Below the pieces are notes generated by a model. It searched no databases. It was not told where the DNA came from and worked only from the letters and a program-made list of their open reading frames with translations. Shown here in pieces: positions 38,146-50,681 of a DNA stretch of 64,000 nt. The stretch is taken from assembly GCF_016808095.1 (NCBI RefSeq), contig NC_068972.1, positions 24,234,289 to 24,298,288 of the forward strand, written 5' to 3'. A program made the position numbers and the translations under genes. Position 1 is the stretch's first letter. Each line of letters begins with the position of its first letter. Source of the stretch: Vigna angularis. Lineage: Eukaryota; Streptophyta; Magnoliopsida; Fabales; Fabaceae.

Positions 38146-38698
38146 ATGACCTAAATGATTGATCAGTGTGCCACAAAAAATAATGGCCTATATCAAATTT
38201 TGCCTAATGAATAAATTATACGAGACATTGAACACCACTACTTTTCATCATGAGATTCCTGAACCTTGACCAAGACCCTTCATCACCATGCCACAAAAAA
38301 CCGACTTCGATCATATATGCCCTCATCAACCTATTAGATTCACCACCATTTTTCACTGTCATATTTCTGAATCTTTACTTAAATCATTGATTAACGTACT
38401 ACCAAAAACACTAATCTAGTATTATCAACACACCAGATTCCAACAATGTAAAACCTAACATTATTTATTGTATCATCATCTCTATGTTGCTCCATTAGTT
38501 AAACTTTGTCAAGTCTTTTTTTAATCAACCAAAATTTATTTCTTGTTACTTCTCCCATTTTGCTAACGGTAATTACAAATGCACTTCAGAATTCACAACC
38601 AAATTATGACTATAAAAACCATTAAAAGATTATTTTTGGGATTTTTTAAAAGGTTTATTTATGTAAATTACATCACACGTACAAAATTGTTAATAGTT
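38146..38698. other. Intergenic, nothing seen
   Basis: AT-rich sequence with no gene or clear repeat, ending at the copia insertion. Confidence 0.45.
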
Positions 38699-38703
38699 GT
38701 TTT

Positions 38704-39160
38704 TGTTATTATTTTAATATAATATTACAAAAGTTTTGGATGGGCATTTGCAGAAGCCATCAAATGCTGAAGAATTTTTCTGAGTGTTCCCAACGTTCAT
38801 ATTTGTTTGCACGTTCCTTTTATTAATTAAAAAAAAAAAGTTTTTTTCTTATAGATATTTTAGGTTTTGGCCCTGATCCATAAACTCTATAAATAGAGCA
38901 CTCCATCACTCCAAAATGATCATCAGAAATCATTCTTCTCTCTTCTCTTAGTTTCATTATTTCTCTTTTCTTCTTTCCCTAAAAATATTATGGGTTTATT
39001 TTATTCTCTTTATAGAGATCCTTGCTAGTTCTGAGATCCTCAGAAATTCTAAGAAGTTCCTGATGTATCCTGGGACTACACGCCTTAAGGATAGTGATCT
39101 ACACGCCTTAGGAAATCCTTTGTTCGTGATCTTTGTTCTTTATTGTCATCTTTTACAACA
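38704..39160 (+). repeat. 5' LTR of the copia element
   Basis: 457 bp. It contains CTCTATAAATAGAGCACTCC near 38886, the probable LTR TATA box, and a CT-rich leader after it. Its pair is at 41193-41720. Confidence 0.9.
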
Positions 39161-39174
39161 ATCTTAAGGACTTA

Positions 39175-39480
39175 TGGCTAACAACAACAACAACAACTCA
39201 ATCCCGGAGAATTAGAATATTATTTCCGGAACTCAGACGGTCCTTTCGCAAAATCACTTCTGCACGTGTCAAAAGTCGAGATCTTTTCTAGTCAAAATTT
39301 CCGAGGCTGGCAAGGTGCTTGCAGTAACGGTGGCTTCTGATCACATTTGTAGGGACCGCGGATGAGGATAAAGAAGAGGGAGACAAGGCAACAACTTAGA
39401 GTTCGTTGGAGTTAGGATGATACACCCTAATTTTCATGTGTTATGCCTTTGTAATGTTTGAAGAAGGTGGAGAATATTTT
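39175..39480 (+). pseudogene. Copia gag start, with an early stop
   Basis: ATG at 39175 gives MANNNNNSIPEN and then a TAG. The following sequence still reads as gag-like in parts (for example ISEAGKVLAVTVASDH in another frame). About 300 bp remain before the deletion join to RT. Confidence 0.55.
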
Positions 39481-39636
39481 CTCTCCAGAGAAAGAAAAAG
39501 AAATAAAAAGATGAAGTACAACAAGGTATTTTGTTTACCAATCTTAAATATTTTAAAATTGTGGGGGTATAGGTAATTTTACTTAATTAATTGAAGAAAT
39601 AAGTTTGGCTTTTCACTTAATGATGTTGATAAATAT

Positions 39637-40503
39637 GTGTACTCTAAATTTGAAAATGGTGATTATGTCATTATATGTTTGTATATGGATGACATGTTAA
39701 TTTTTGGTACATGCAATGAGATTGTTGTTAGAACTAAATTGTTTCTAGGATCGAACTTTGAAATTAAAGACATGGGTGAAGCCAATGTAATTTTAGGTGT
39801 TAGAATCATAAGGCAGGGAGATAGTGTATTACTATCCCAAGAACAATACATTGAGAAACTTCTTAAGAAATTTGGGTATTATGATTTCAAACCCGTGAGT
39901 ACCCCTTATGATGATAACTCTAAATTAATGAAAAATATTGGGAGCTTACTGCACTTGATGAGCTTTTCTAGATCTGATATTGCTTATGTAGTAGGTAGAC
40001 TGAGTAGGTACACTCAATGTCCAAATCAAGAACATTGGGATGCACTTTCCAAGCTTATGAGATACTTAAGAGGTTCAATGGATTATGCCATTGAATAGAG
40101 TGGATTTCCCACTGTACTAGAAGGGTACAGTGATGCTAACTAGATCTCTGATTCAGATGAGACAAAATCCACAAGTGGTTACGTATTCACACTCAGGGGT
40201 GGTGCGATTACATGGAGATCAGCCAGACAAACAATTATTGCGAGATCAATAATGGAATCGGAGTTTGTCGCTCTTGAGATGGATGGTAGTGAGGCTGAGT
40301 GGTTGAAAAACTTCTTAGCAAACATTCCACTAGAAATGAAACCAACCCCATCGGTGTTAGTACACTATGATTGTCAATCGATAATAGTTATAGCTAAAAG
40401 CAAGAATTACAATGGAAAGAATAGACATATCCAATTGAGACACAATTTGGTGAAGCAATTGCTAAAGAGTGGGACTAATTCCATTAACTATGTGAAGTCA
40501 TAA
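39637..40503 (+). pseudogene. Copia RT C-terminus and RNase H
   Basis: 39637-40098 reads ENGDYVIICLYMDDMLIFGT, where YMDD is the RT catalytic box, then NFEIKDMGEANVILGVRI and LSQEQYIEKLLKKFGYYDF. The SRSDIAYVVGRLSRYTQ block marks the RT-RNase H linker. A TAG at about 40096 ends the frame; the RNase H continues at 40252-40503 with [20 protein letters not shown] and [18 protein letters not shown]. The N-terminal half of RT and everything before it are deleted. Not functional. Confidence 0.9.
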
Positions 40504-41192
40504 CGAAATCTAGCAGATCCTCTAACAAAACCCTCGGGAAGAAATATGATTTTAGAAACATCGAGGGGAATGAGACTTAAGCCACTAACAAACAAACAAG
40601 TGGTGGTAACCCAACCTTTGTGATTGGAGATCCCATGAATAAGGTTCATATGGGTAAAAACAAGTCACTTGTTAGTTCTGATAGCACTAATTTGATTTTA
40701 AATCAAATATGTCTATTTCTATGGTGTGTGTGAAAGTGCTAGAGACTGCATTATTGAGAGGTTAAACTTTGTAATTAAACAAAGTTTTTTAATGATCTTC
40801 ATATCCTTTATGGGTGGTGTATGATTTGCACCATACACTTGATGAAATCACCTATATGAGTGTCAAGTGGGGCCGCTTGCATGAGATCTTGGCATGATCT
40901 CTAGAGCACTCATGAATATCGGGCACGCACATGACCTAGTTAGCGCAACATAGCGATAACAGCAAGGATTGTGAGGGTGTATTGTGATTGATAAACCTCT
41001 AACACACTCAAGTATCTTTGGTTCATATAGCTTGCTATACCAACTATACTGTTTGTTAAGTTTCTCGATCTAAGACTGGTTCATATAGCTTGTTATACCA
41101 GCTCTGATGCATTACATCTTATAAAACCCAAGATTTTTCTTCCTTTCTTTCTTCCAATCATTGTTTCTTATCTTTTGCAATATGTGAGGGAT

Positions 41193-41720
41193 TGTTATTA
41201 TTTTAATATAATATTGCAAAAGTTTTGGATGGGCAGTTGCGGAAGCCATCAAATGCGGAAGAATTTTTCTGAGCTTGGACCGCAAGCCTCTTGACTCCAA
41301 TGTTTGCTTTGGAGATATTTTCCCTAAAGGCACGCTCCCAACGTTCATATTTGTTTGCACGTTCCTTTTATTAATACAAAAAAAGGTTTTCTCTTGTAGA
41401 TATTTTAGGTTTTGGGCCTAATCCATAAACTCTATCAATAGAGCACTCCATCACTCCAAAATGATCATAAAAAATCCTTCTTCTCTCTTCTCTTAGTTTT
41501 ATTCTTTCTCTTTTCTTCTTTCCCTAAAAATATTATGGGTTTATTTTATTCTCTTTATAGAGATCCTTGCTAGTTCTGAGATCCTCAGAAATTCTAAGTT
41601 CCTGTTGTATCTTGGGGACTTGCGCAATACACCGCAGATAAGTCCTTAAGGATAGTGATCTACACGCCTCAGAAATCCTTTGTTCATAATCTTTGTTCTT
41701 CATTGTCAGCTTTTGCAACA
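41193..41720 (+). repeat. 3' LTR of the copia element
   Basis: 528 bp, same ends as the 5' LTR, longer by two insertions relative to it. The duplication gtttt follows directly. Confidence 0.9.
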
Positions 41721-44700
41721 GTTTTAAATGATACTCTATAACATCCCAAAAATATAGCTGAACACTATATATATAAGAGTCATCACATAATAATAACGTA
41801 GAACAATTTTTTTTTGGGAATAAAGTTGACTTACAGTTATCCTAAATTTAAAACTTTACAAAATTCTATCCTAATATAAAACTATATACATGACCGAATA
41901 GTCCCTACAAAACTATACACACAATCGATCAGTCCTAGTCTAAGCAGTTTGGTCCTCTCTATCCAGCGCGTGCTCCAGAGAAAACTCGCCATCCTCAGCT
42001 CATACCCATAGGATACTCATTGCAAAGAAGAAATACCGAACGGACAACATATACAAGATAGAAAAGAAGGGTAAGCTAATGTAATTTAATAGTCATGTGA
42101 GCATACGATTCAAACAAACAGATCAGATAATCATACACATGTATAAAACATATAAACGCATATTGACCGACAACTTTAATTTGACCGTCCGAACTAGTAT
42201 GAATATGTAGCTTTGGCCGTTCGAGCACTCATGGGTGTAGTAACTGGAAACCATCAGCTGCCACACGAGGTTAGTCCATTATTACTCACCGTAGGTCTCC
42301 CCTAGGCTAGGTGTTAAGATGTTGGCAAGTGTACCGAATCGTATCAAGTAATATAAAATGGTAAGACCAAGTGTCGTATCCCAGAAGACTCACGACACTA
42401 AACAGTTGTGTAATTGCTTAACTAATTAAGACTTAAGACCAAATTTTGGGGTTTTGAATGCAAATGCAATAAAAATAAACATGAATGCAATTTGATCAAT
42501 TGAGGCTAAACACTAGAATGAATGGATGAAGTTGATAATATGAGATGATAATGTTGTTGGGGTTTAGATTTCACCTAATCACTCTCATGCATATATGAAT
42601 TCTTCTTCTTCATTAAATTGTTAACGTCACTTCTAAATTACTTAAAACCCGATCCCTCGGCGAAGAAAGCCTATCCTTAATTACTAGACCACAATCGCTT
42701 GCATCCCTAATAATTAATTTTGCATTACGATTAGGAGCTTAAGACGATCAATCCTCCTATCTCCAGATTGTGATTCCTAAGATATATCCCGATACTCAGA
42801 CAAATCATAAAATCATGCTATGAATGATCAAAACATAACAAGCATAGAGCAAAGGAGAAAATCCCTAACAATTAATGAATGAAGCATATTATAACTCAGA
42901 ACAAATTCAAATACATGAGAGTTTAGAGGTTACATCTTCCCCAACAACAAAAGAGTTTAGTTCCCCATCGTCATGAAGAAACTAAGTGTACAATGGAATG
43001 GAAGAGATAGAAAAACCCTAGAAACTGAAAAGGAGAGCTTCTGCATCCCCAAATCTGCCTCTAAAGGAGCAAAACGTGTGTTTGTGTGCTTAAGCCATCA
43101 AGAGATACAATCCCTAGGACGTTCAAGTCCTTAAATAGATAAAAAATATAACAGAAAACGGATCCAAGCCCAACACGCTGGCGCTCAACGGCCTCATTTG
43201 GGGCGGCCGGGCGAAACTGCGAGAAAACTGGTGCTCAACGCCCTTGGAAGGGTGCCCAAGCATGGTGCGGGACTGGATTCTACGCTCAGGCCCCCTTAGG
43301 GGCGCTCAGCCCTGGCAATAGCATTCCATAACTCTTTTTCTTTTTGCTGTTTTGCTTGCTTTTATGGCTGATTCAGTTCTATACATTGTTGAAGATTCTT
43401 CCAAGCACATTATTAGCTACAAAATAAAGGGAATTTAGTGATAAAATCATCAAGTATACACTCTGGTCACTTATTCACAAAACTATACTAAAAACATGAG
43501 TTCAAGCAAGCTTCTAAGTCAAAAGGGGTTGATTTAATGTTAAAATTGAATAACAAATAACAGTATTTTCAATCGTTATCACAACTCCAAACTTGAACTT
43601 TGCTTGTCCTCAAGCAAAATGTAACTTGGCTTAAACAAAATAATCATACTACAAGGGTCTAGCACACCAAAAAGCATTTTCCTCTAGGACAAGTAAATAA
43701 CTCATGTTTGCTCATCATAGAAAGATTAGTCAAGATATAATGATGCTTTAGCCAATCAAGCTTCAACTATGGTGCTCACATAATCAAGACATACACAACA
43801 GATGCAACAACCTTATGAGTGATCACCAAGCAGATAGAATGTTACCCTATGTGCATGGAACTATTCCTCACGTGTTTCACTCAAGCACTCAAAAATGTTT
43901 CACTCAAACTCAAAGGTGTATAGTGAGGTGACACTCTTACACTCTACCATTACAATGTCACATGAATCAACTTTTCCTTTCATTTAATCACATATCAAAC
44001 ACACTCACAAGCAAGTTATCATCACAAGGACTTTTTGAGGCTTGTATTGAGGTCGGGCTAAGAAGAAAATTGGTTTTTCTAGACAACAAAGTTCCTTGAG
44101 TTAAGAGAGTGCACAATTCATTTATTCACATTAACAATCAACTCGCTTTCTTTTTTTATATGAGAAACCAATCTTCAATTCATTCCCAACTTTCCTTTCA
44201 TTGAGCTTAACATTTTCTTCTCTTTTCTTTTCTTTTTCTTTTTGCTTTTCCTCAATGCTCTTTAAGGAATTTCACAAAGTTCTTTCCGGTTTCTCACAAC
44301 CCCAAACTTGAACCATTCTCCATTACCATATAAACATACTCTACTCAACTCAAGGTAAGGATTTCAAAAAGGATATTCAAAATTTCACATTTAGGCTCAA
44401 GGTTCAAAGGTTAAAGAAAAACATTATTCTTTGTTGGGTTCACATATTGGCATTGGCTTATAAGGGAGAAGAAAACATGTCCTTGATCATGTGTAACAAG
44501 CAAGCAAGTGGTTCAATCATAGAAAATTAGGCAAAATCAATCATGCTTCCAAAGCAATAGCATTCAATCAATCAAAAGCTTTGGAGTCCAACCTCTCATC
44601 GGTTAATTCACGTTCTACAATTTGATAAACATCCTGCCTAGCATATTAATCACAATTGAAATCATGCATCTGTTTTTAACAAAACTATGAGCAACCACCA

Positions 44701-44920
44701 TATATGCTTAAATGCCTCATCAATCATTAACTCAACATGCATCATAGACAATAGAGCAAACACAAGAATATTACTCATCACAAACAACAGTTTATCACAT
44801 CGTACCAAACCATTGCAACACAATTCATTAAACCAAGTACACAAACACTAAAAAACAACAAAACAAACAAAATTCAAATAAGCATAAAATAAAGCAAAAA
44901 TATAAAAGTCCTGATCTAAC

Positions 44921-45338
44921 AACATCCATCAGTAGATGCTTTCCTCTGAATCTTCCAGCATCCATCACTAGATGTGAATCCTTCTCATCAACATCATCAG
45001 TAGATGTTGATCTTTCTCATCTTCATCGGCATCCATCAGAAGATGCCTTCAGTAGCATCCATAAGTAGACGCTTAATCACATAGCATCCATCAGTAGATA
45101 CTTAATCTAGTAGCATCCATCAGTAGATGCTCTCATCTGAATCTTCATCATCATAGCATCCATCAGTAGATGCTTTAATATAGTAGCATCAATCAATAGA
45201 TGTTCCTCTTTATAGCAGCATCCATCAGTAGATGCTCTCATCCAAATCATCCTAGCATCCATCAATAGATGCTATCATCTGAGTCCTCCTAGCATCCCTC
45301 AGTAGATGTTGTCCAGTATCCATCAGTAGATGTTGTCA
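44921..45338 (-). repeat. Minisatellite of GCATCCATCAGTAGATGCT units
   Basis: At least 13 copies of a 19-20 bp motif, spaced by variable CT-rich linkers. Each unit is a small imperfect palindrome (AGCATC ... GATGCT), so single-stranded copies can form hairpins. It lies in the interior of the LARD-like element. Confidence 0.88.
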
Positions 45339-45452
45339 TTACTGCAAAGCAAAATCAAATCCAAACCACACAAATAATCAATTAAAAAGAAAAAGTCAGA
45401 AATTATGTTGCCTCCTAATAAACGCTTGTTTAACGTCACGAGCCTGACACTA

Positions 45453-45707
45453 TTAAGCACAATCCAGATTTTTGATATTGGTGTTTTTCTCTCTTTCATC
45501 ACACCAACATAACTTCAACAACTTCTTAGTCACCATCTTTACTCTCCTTGAATAAGGAGCCTCAATCTCAATAACTCCAATATCTTTAATATCTTTAATC
45601 ACCCATAACCTGTTCTTGAATTTCATTGGTTTGCCAAGGTAGGATTCATTAATTTCATGCACAGAGTCTTGGTGAACTAGTTTCTCTTCATTATCTGCCT
45701 TCTTCAT
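45453..45707 (-). CDS. Small unidentified frame in the LARD-like element
   Basis: 84 codons on the minus strand, charged and Lys-rich (KKADNEEKLVHQDSVHEINE, then EIEAPYSRRVKMVTKKLLKL). It lies about 340 bp inside the primer-binding site. I do not recognise it. The pattern F-x-N-R-x-W-V-I-K-D-I ... I-E-I-E-A-P is faintly like the C-terminal domain of gypsy integrases, which would make it a leftover of an autonomous ancestor. It may be non-coding. Confidence 0.3.
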   Translation of the reverse strand: MKKADNEEKLVHQDSVHEINESYLGKPMKFKNRLWVIKDIKDIGVIEIEAPYSRRVKMVTKKLLKLCWCDEREKNTNIKNLDCA

Positions 45708-46046
45708 CTACTATTGGCAGTTTTCTCTATTTCCATACCTAAAAAGAAAGATTCTGATGGCACTTGAAGTCTGGCTCAGTGCGCTCAATGGCGTGCCCAA
45801 GCGGTGATGCGTGACATCCTGCGTTGATGGCCCTTAAAGGGGCAACTAGGCGCCCTACGACCTTCTTCAATCTTCCTCTCTTTTTGATGATCATGTGCTC
45901 CTAGGACAGACTTTCGGATTTAATCCTGTAGAGACTCAAGAACACTACACTAGAGCACCAAATTAGCACAAACAGATAAAAAGATAAAATTAAAGATAAA
46001 GTCTATTCAGTTAAGAATCACACAAAAGTATAGTTTAAACCACGAG

Positions 46047-46064
46047 TCCCCGGCAACGGCGCCA
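46047..46064 (-). other. tRNA-Asp primer-binding site
   Basis: The plus strand reads tccccggcaacggcgcca, the 3' end of plant tRNA-Asp including CCA as I know it. The minus strand therefore carries the complementary 18-nt primer site, six bases from the LTR. Asp priming is typical of some Athila/Tat-type gypsy lineages. Confidence 0.75.
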
Positions 46065-47943
46065 AAAACATGTTAAGATGTTGGCAAGTGTACCGAATCG
46101 TATCAAGTAATATAAAATGGTAAGACTAAGTATCGTATCCGAGAGGACTCACGGCACTAAACAATTGTGTAATTGCTTAACTAATTAAGACTTAAGACCA
46201 ATTTTTGGGGTTTTGAATGCAAATGCAATAAAAATAAACATGAATGCAATTTGATCAATTGAGGCTAAACACTAGAATGAATGGATGAAGTTGATAATAT
46301 GAGACGATAATGTTGTTGGGGTTTAGATTTCACCTAATCACTCTCATTCATATATGAATTCTTCTTCTTCATTAAATTGTTAACGTCACTCGTCACTCTC
46401 TAAATTACTTAAAACTCGATCCCTCGACGAAGAAAGCCTATCCTTAATTACTAGACCACAATCCCTTGCATCCCTAATAATTAATTGTGCATTACGATTA
46501 GGAGCTTAAGACGACCAATCCTCCTATCCCCATCCCTAGGCAATATTGCTCTTGGGAGAAATTCTCCAGATCGTGATTCGTAAGATATCTCTCGATACTC
46601 AAACAAATCATAAAATCGTGCTATGAATGATCAAAACATAACAAGCATAGAGCAAAGGAGAAAATCCCTAACAATTAATGAATGAAGCATACTATAACTC
46701 AGAACAAATTCAAATACATGAGAGTTTAGAGGTTACATCTTCCCCAAATACAAAAGAGTTTAGTTCCACATCGTCATGAATAAACTAGGTGTACAATGGA
46801 ATGGAAGAAACAGAAAAACCCTAGAAACTGAAAAGGAGAGCTCCTGCATCCCCAAATCTGCCTTCAAAGGAGCAAAACGTGTGTTTGTGTGCTCAAGCCA
46901 TTAAGAGATACAATCCCTAGGATGTCCAAGTCCTTAAATAGATCAAAAGAATAACAGAAAACGGGTCCAGGCCCAACACGCTGACGCTCAGCACCCTCAT
47001 TTAGGGCACCAGGGCGAAAATGCGAGAAAATTGGCGCTGCGCCCCTGGAAGGGCACTTAGGCGTGGTGCGGGACTGGATTCTACGCTCAGCCCCCTTCAA
47101 CGACGCTCAACTTTATGGATGATTCAGGTCTATACATTGTTGGAGATTCTTCCAAGCACTATATTAGCTACATAATAAGGGAATTTAGTGATAAAATCAT
47201 CAAGTATACCCTCTACTCACTTCTTCACAAAACTATACTAAAAACATGAGTTCAAGCAACCTTCTAAGTCAAAAAGGGTTGATTTAATGTCAAAATTGAA
47301 TCACACATAACAGTATTTTCAACCGTTATCACTAGGGCCTCCTGCTATTCTCACGACATGACTTATCCATCTCTACTTGAGAATTGGTAATCATTAGAAT
47401 GTCAGGATGAACGTTGTGGATTTCGTTGTCCATATTCATACTTTAGCACCACCTTGATAACCAATTACTGAGACATTCCTCCTTGGAATTCTCTTTCATA
47501 CCAATTGGAACATAATTCTTTATAACAACATCCACTCCATTATTCATTCATGTTCATATAACTGAATTTAAACAAGTTATCAAACAACAATGGAAACCAC
47601 ATGCAAGACCGAACACGCTGCATACTTTGGAAAGAGAACGATTTCTCGCTACCCTAGAGAACAGGCCCAAACAGTCCATAATAGGTAAGGCTGAAGAAGT
47701 GACCGAACACTATTAAGGATCTAACTCTAACGTAAGGCTGAATACAGTTAAATACTAATGAAATATCGAATACTATGGTGAGACCGAACACTAAAATAAC
47801 CGAATCACCAGAGCTAAATCGAACACTTATAACTTAAGCCGAAAACTAAGAACTTAGACCGAATACTCTGCTAAGACCGATCACTAAAGCATGACCTAAT
47901 GGTCATCAACATGTAAGGCCTATAGGAGGCCGAACGTAGTTAA

Positions 47944-48147
47944 GACCGAACACCAATACAAACCGAGTACTACTAAGACCGAACGCTAGTACAAAATCGA
48001 GCACTACTAAGACCGAAAGCTGGTACAAAATCGAGTACTACTAAGACCGAACGCTAGTACAAAACCGAGCATTATTAAGACCGAACGCTAGTATAAAACC
48101 GAGCACTACTAAGACCGATTGCTAGTACAAAACCGAGCACTACTAAG
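47944..48147 (+). repeat. 34-bp tandem array in the left gypsy LTR, 6 copies
   Basis: The unit is based on GACCGAACGCTAGTACAAAA followed by CCGAGCACTACTAA. Copies differ by a few substitutions. The homologous array in the other LTR has eight copies. Confidence 0.88.
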
Positions 48148-49122
48148 ACCGAACGATCATGAACTGGGAAGACTCTAAAGAGACCGAACCCAGTTAATGA
48201 CTGAGTACCTGAACCTCACCGAGCGGTCAACAGCGAACGCTCAACTTTCTGCATAATTCTGCATAACTTCTTCAGAATTAAGAACACACTAGAATTTACC
48301 AAAACTAAACATTTTTCCCAAATTCTAATCCTCTATACATGATTCATATACCAATTTACACCTATCCAAGATTACCTAAACCTTTCTAACATCATTTCAA
48401 AGAATCCCAAACCAGAATTCACTCCAAATTCTGCATAATCCACAACTCAATAACCACAACATTTATCATCCCACACAAAAAATGTCGAACACACAAACAT
48501 TCAATTTCACACACATGCAAAACCATCAAACAAAATTTTCATACATCATCAACCAATCAATTAAATTAACTAGCTTCCCTTACATCTTAACTGAAAAGAA
48601 AGCTTTTAACACCTTCAGGAAATTGGTTGATCCTTAGGAAATTCTAAGAACACCTACCGATCCCCGATTTGAAAGAGGAGACCAACAGTAGGTCCAAAAA
48701 TGAAATCAGAATTTGAGAAAAGAGTCTGATGAACACATGCAAACAAAATTTTCTCTTGCATGCACAAGAAAACAAAATCACTAAGAAGAGAGAATGAAAC
48801 TTACTAACTCTAAACACTGAACCGATCGGTGGAATGGAAAGCTCTTGACACCCGAATTGCTTAGGCACGGTCTGATTATTGAACAGATGAAGTGTGATTG
48901 AAGGAATCTAGAGAAAAGGAGGAGAAAAGAAGAGAGTAGAAGAATTTGGAGAGATATAACTGTATTCAGAGAATAGGACGAGACTTTGGAAACTTTCATT
49001 TATATATCACTCTTATTTTAATCTAAACTGCTCGGTCCCGTCCTTTGTTTACACCTATATACTCCAAAATTCTTTAAACCTCTCGGCTCTTACACACTCT
49101 AGTTTTCCCTTTTTGACGTTTT

Positions 49123-49539
49123 CTAAATAAAGGGACATGAATACTTCGATGGTTGTTTATAAATAGGTTTATAAAGTGTTAAATTAGACTTACTAGAGAA
49201 CAGTTGAGGGTATAATTCCCTCATGACATCTTTTAATTCCCAAGTAGAATCACTTGTCCTTCTGTCCCAGACAACCTTAACTAAACTGATGAATTTTCTT
49301 CTAAGTTGCTTAATTTGGCTCTCCACAATGTTGACCGGCTGCATCTCAATCGAACGGTCCTCTCTAACTAGCACGTCTTCTAATTCCAGCACATGAGAAG
49401 GGTCAGACAGATAATACCTAAGTTGAGATACGTGAAAAACCGAATGAAGGTTGAATAGTTGAGGCGGCAAAGCTATCTCATACGCAACTGGTCCTATACG
49501 TCTCAAAATCTGATAAGGACCAATGAACTTAGGAGACAA
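49123..49539 (-). pseudogene. Gypsy integrase C-terminus with chromodomain-like tail
   Basis: Reads SPKFIGPYQILRRIGPVAYE, then LHSVFHVSQLRYYLSDPSHV and the tail VVWDRRTSDSTWELKDVMRE. This is the GPY/F region of gypsy integrase followed by a chromodomain-like end of the Tekay/Del type (V-x-W ... TWE ... MRE-x-YP-x-L). It is out of frame with the integrase core upstream. Confidence 0.85.
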
Positions 49540-50522
49540 CTTCTTGGTACGAACGACTCTTCCATCACGGTAGTAAGAGTCACTCGGAGGAAGACATGAT
49601 CTCCAACTGCAAACTCTAAAGATTTCCGTCTTCGGTCGGCATAGGATTTCTGCCTACTTTGAGCTGCTCTCAATCTCTCTTGAATCAATTTCACTTTCTC
49701 CGTCGTTTGCTGAATCAATTCTAGCCCAGTCAAAACAGATTCTCCATCCTTAAACCAACAAAGTAGAGTCCTACAAAGCCTCCCATAGAGTGCTTCAAAA
49801 GGTGTCATGCCAATACTGGATTGGTAACTATTGTTGTAGGTGAAATCAACCAATGCCAAAACTTCATCCCAGATTCTCAAATGATCCAAAACACACGTCC
49901 TTAGTAAGTCCTCTAGTGTTTGGATCGTTCTGTCTGACTGACCATCCGTCTGAGGATGATAAGTCGAACTCATAGGTAACCGACTGCCCAACTCTCCTTG
50001 CAAAAACTGCCAAAATCTTGAAGTGAATCGAGGATCTCTATCTAAAACAATGTTGGACGACACTCCATGCAACCTCACCACTTCTCTGATGTACAACTGA
50101 GCAAGTTTTGCCATTGACATTCTCAAATTAATGGCCATGAAGTGAGCACTCTTTGTCAACCTGTCCACCACAACCCAAATAACATCATGCCCTCTGACCA
50201 AACGGGGAAGATGAGTGATAAAGTCCATAACAATGTTATCTCATTTCCACTCGAGAATGTCCAACTGTTGAAATAAACGTCCCGGTCTCTGATGCTCTAC
50301 TTTAGCCTTTTGACATGTTAAGCAAGATGACACAAACCGAGCAACATCTACTTTCATACCCGACCACCAAAATGATTCTTTGAGATCTTGATACATTTTA
50401 GTCATGCCTGGATGCATGCTAAAATGATTCTGATGTCTTTCCTCAAGAATCAACCTCTTAATTTCCCCATCACTAGGAACACAAATCCTTCCTCTGAACC
50501 TCAAAATGACGTCCGGTCCCAA
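49503..50522 (-). pseudogene. Gypsy integrase, zinc-binding and core domains
   Basis: 50522-50241 gives the H2C2 zinc domain (HQNHFSMHPGMTKMYQDLKE, then CLTCQKAK) and ends in a stop before the core. 50228-49503 gives the catalytic core: VVVDRLTKSAHF with the first Asp, VLDRDPRFTSRFW with the second Asp, and STYHPQTDGQSDRTIQTLED, where the third acidic residue would be Glu in GQSER. Here that codon (49932-49934 on the plus strand) gives Asp, 35 residues after the second. It ends with NNSYQSSIGMTPFEALYG and the linker. Inactive as an element: stop, frameshift and likely active-site change. Confidence 0.88.
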
Positions 50523-50681
50523 AATGAAATCCTTCCCTTGTTCACTACCGGTCAGTCCTCTTGACTTTTGTAGCTCAACATTTGTCGACTGCTTCTCTCA
50601 GATTCGGTTAAAAAGTTCACTTTCTACCACTAAGCGGCTGCATATGATGTCGGGTTCTAACTCCACTTGTAGCTTTAAATC

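Larger units (their letters stand above)
38704..41720 (+). mobile_element. Copia LTR retrotransposon with an internal deletion
   Basis: LTRs at 38704-39160 and 41193-41720 both begin TGTTATTATTTTAATATAAT and end ...CAACA. The exact 5-bp duplication gtttt flanks the element (38699-38703 and 41721-41725). The internal region has the start of gag, then jumps to the end of RT and RNase H, so most of gag, protease, integrase and the RT N-terminus have been lost. The right LTR has an extra segment of about 70 bp (about 41275-41340) absent from the left one. Confidence 0.93.
42312..47331 (-). mobile_element. LARD-like non-autonomous LTR element nested in the gypsy LTR
   Basis: LTRs of about 1.26 kb (42312-43581 and 46071-47331) both begin TGTTAAGATGTTGGCAAGTG and end CGTTATCA. 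The exact 5-bp duplication ctagg (42307-42311 and 47332-47336) shows insertion into the gypsy LTR. The primer-binding site at 46047-46064 sets the direction. The 2.49-kb interior encodes no gag or pol; it holds one small frame and a minisatellite. The right LTR has about 38 bp near 46530 that the left one lacks. Confidence 0.93.

Noticed and set aside
46047..46064. tRNA-Asp gene
   Set aside because: Only the 18-nt 3' end matches, directly beside an LTR, so it is a primer-binding site.
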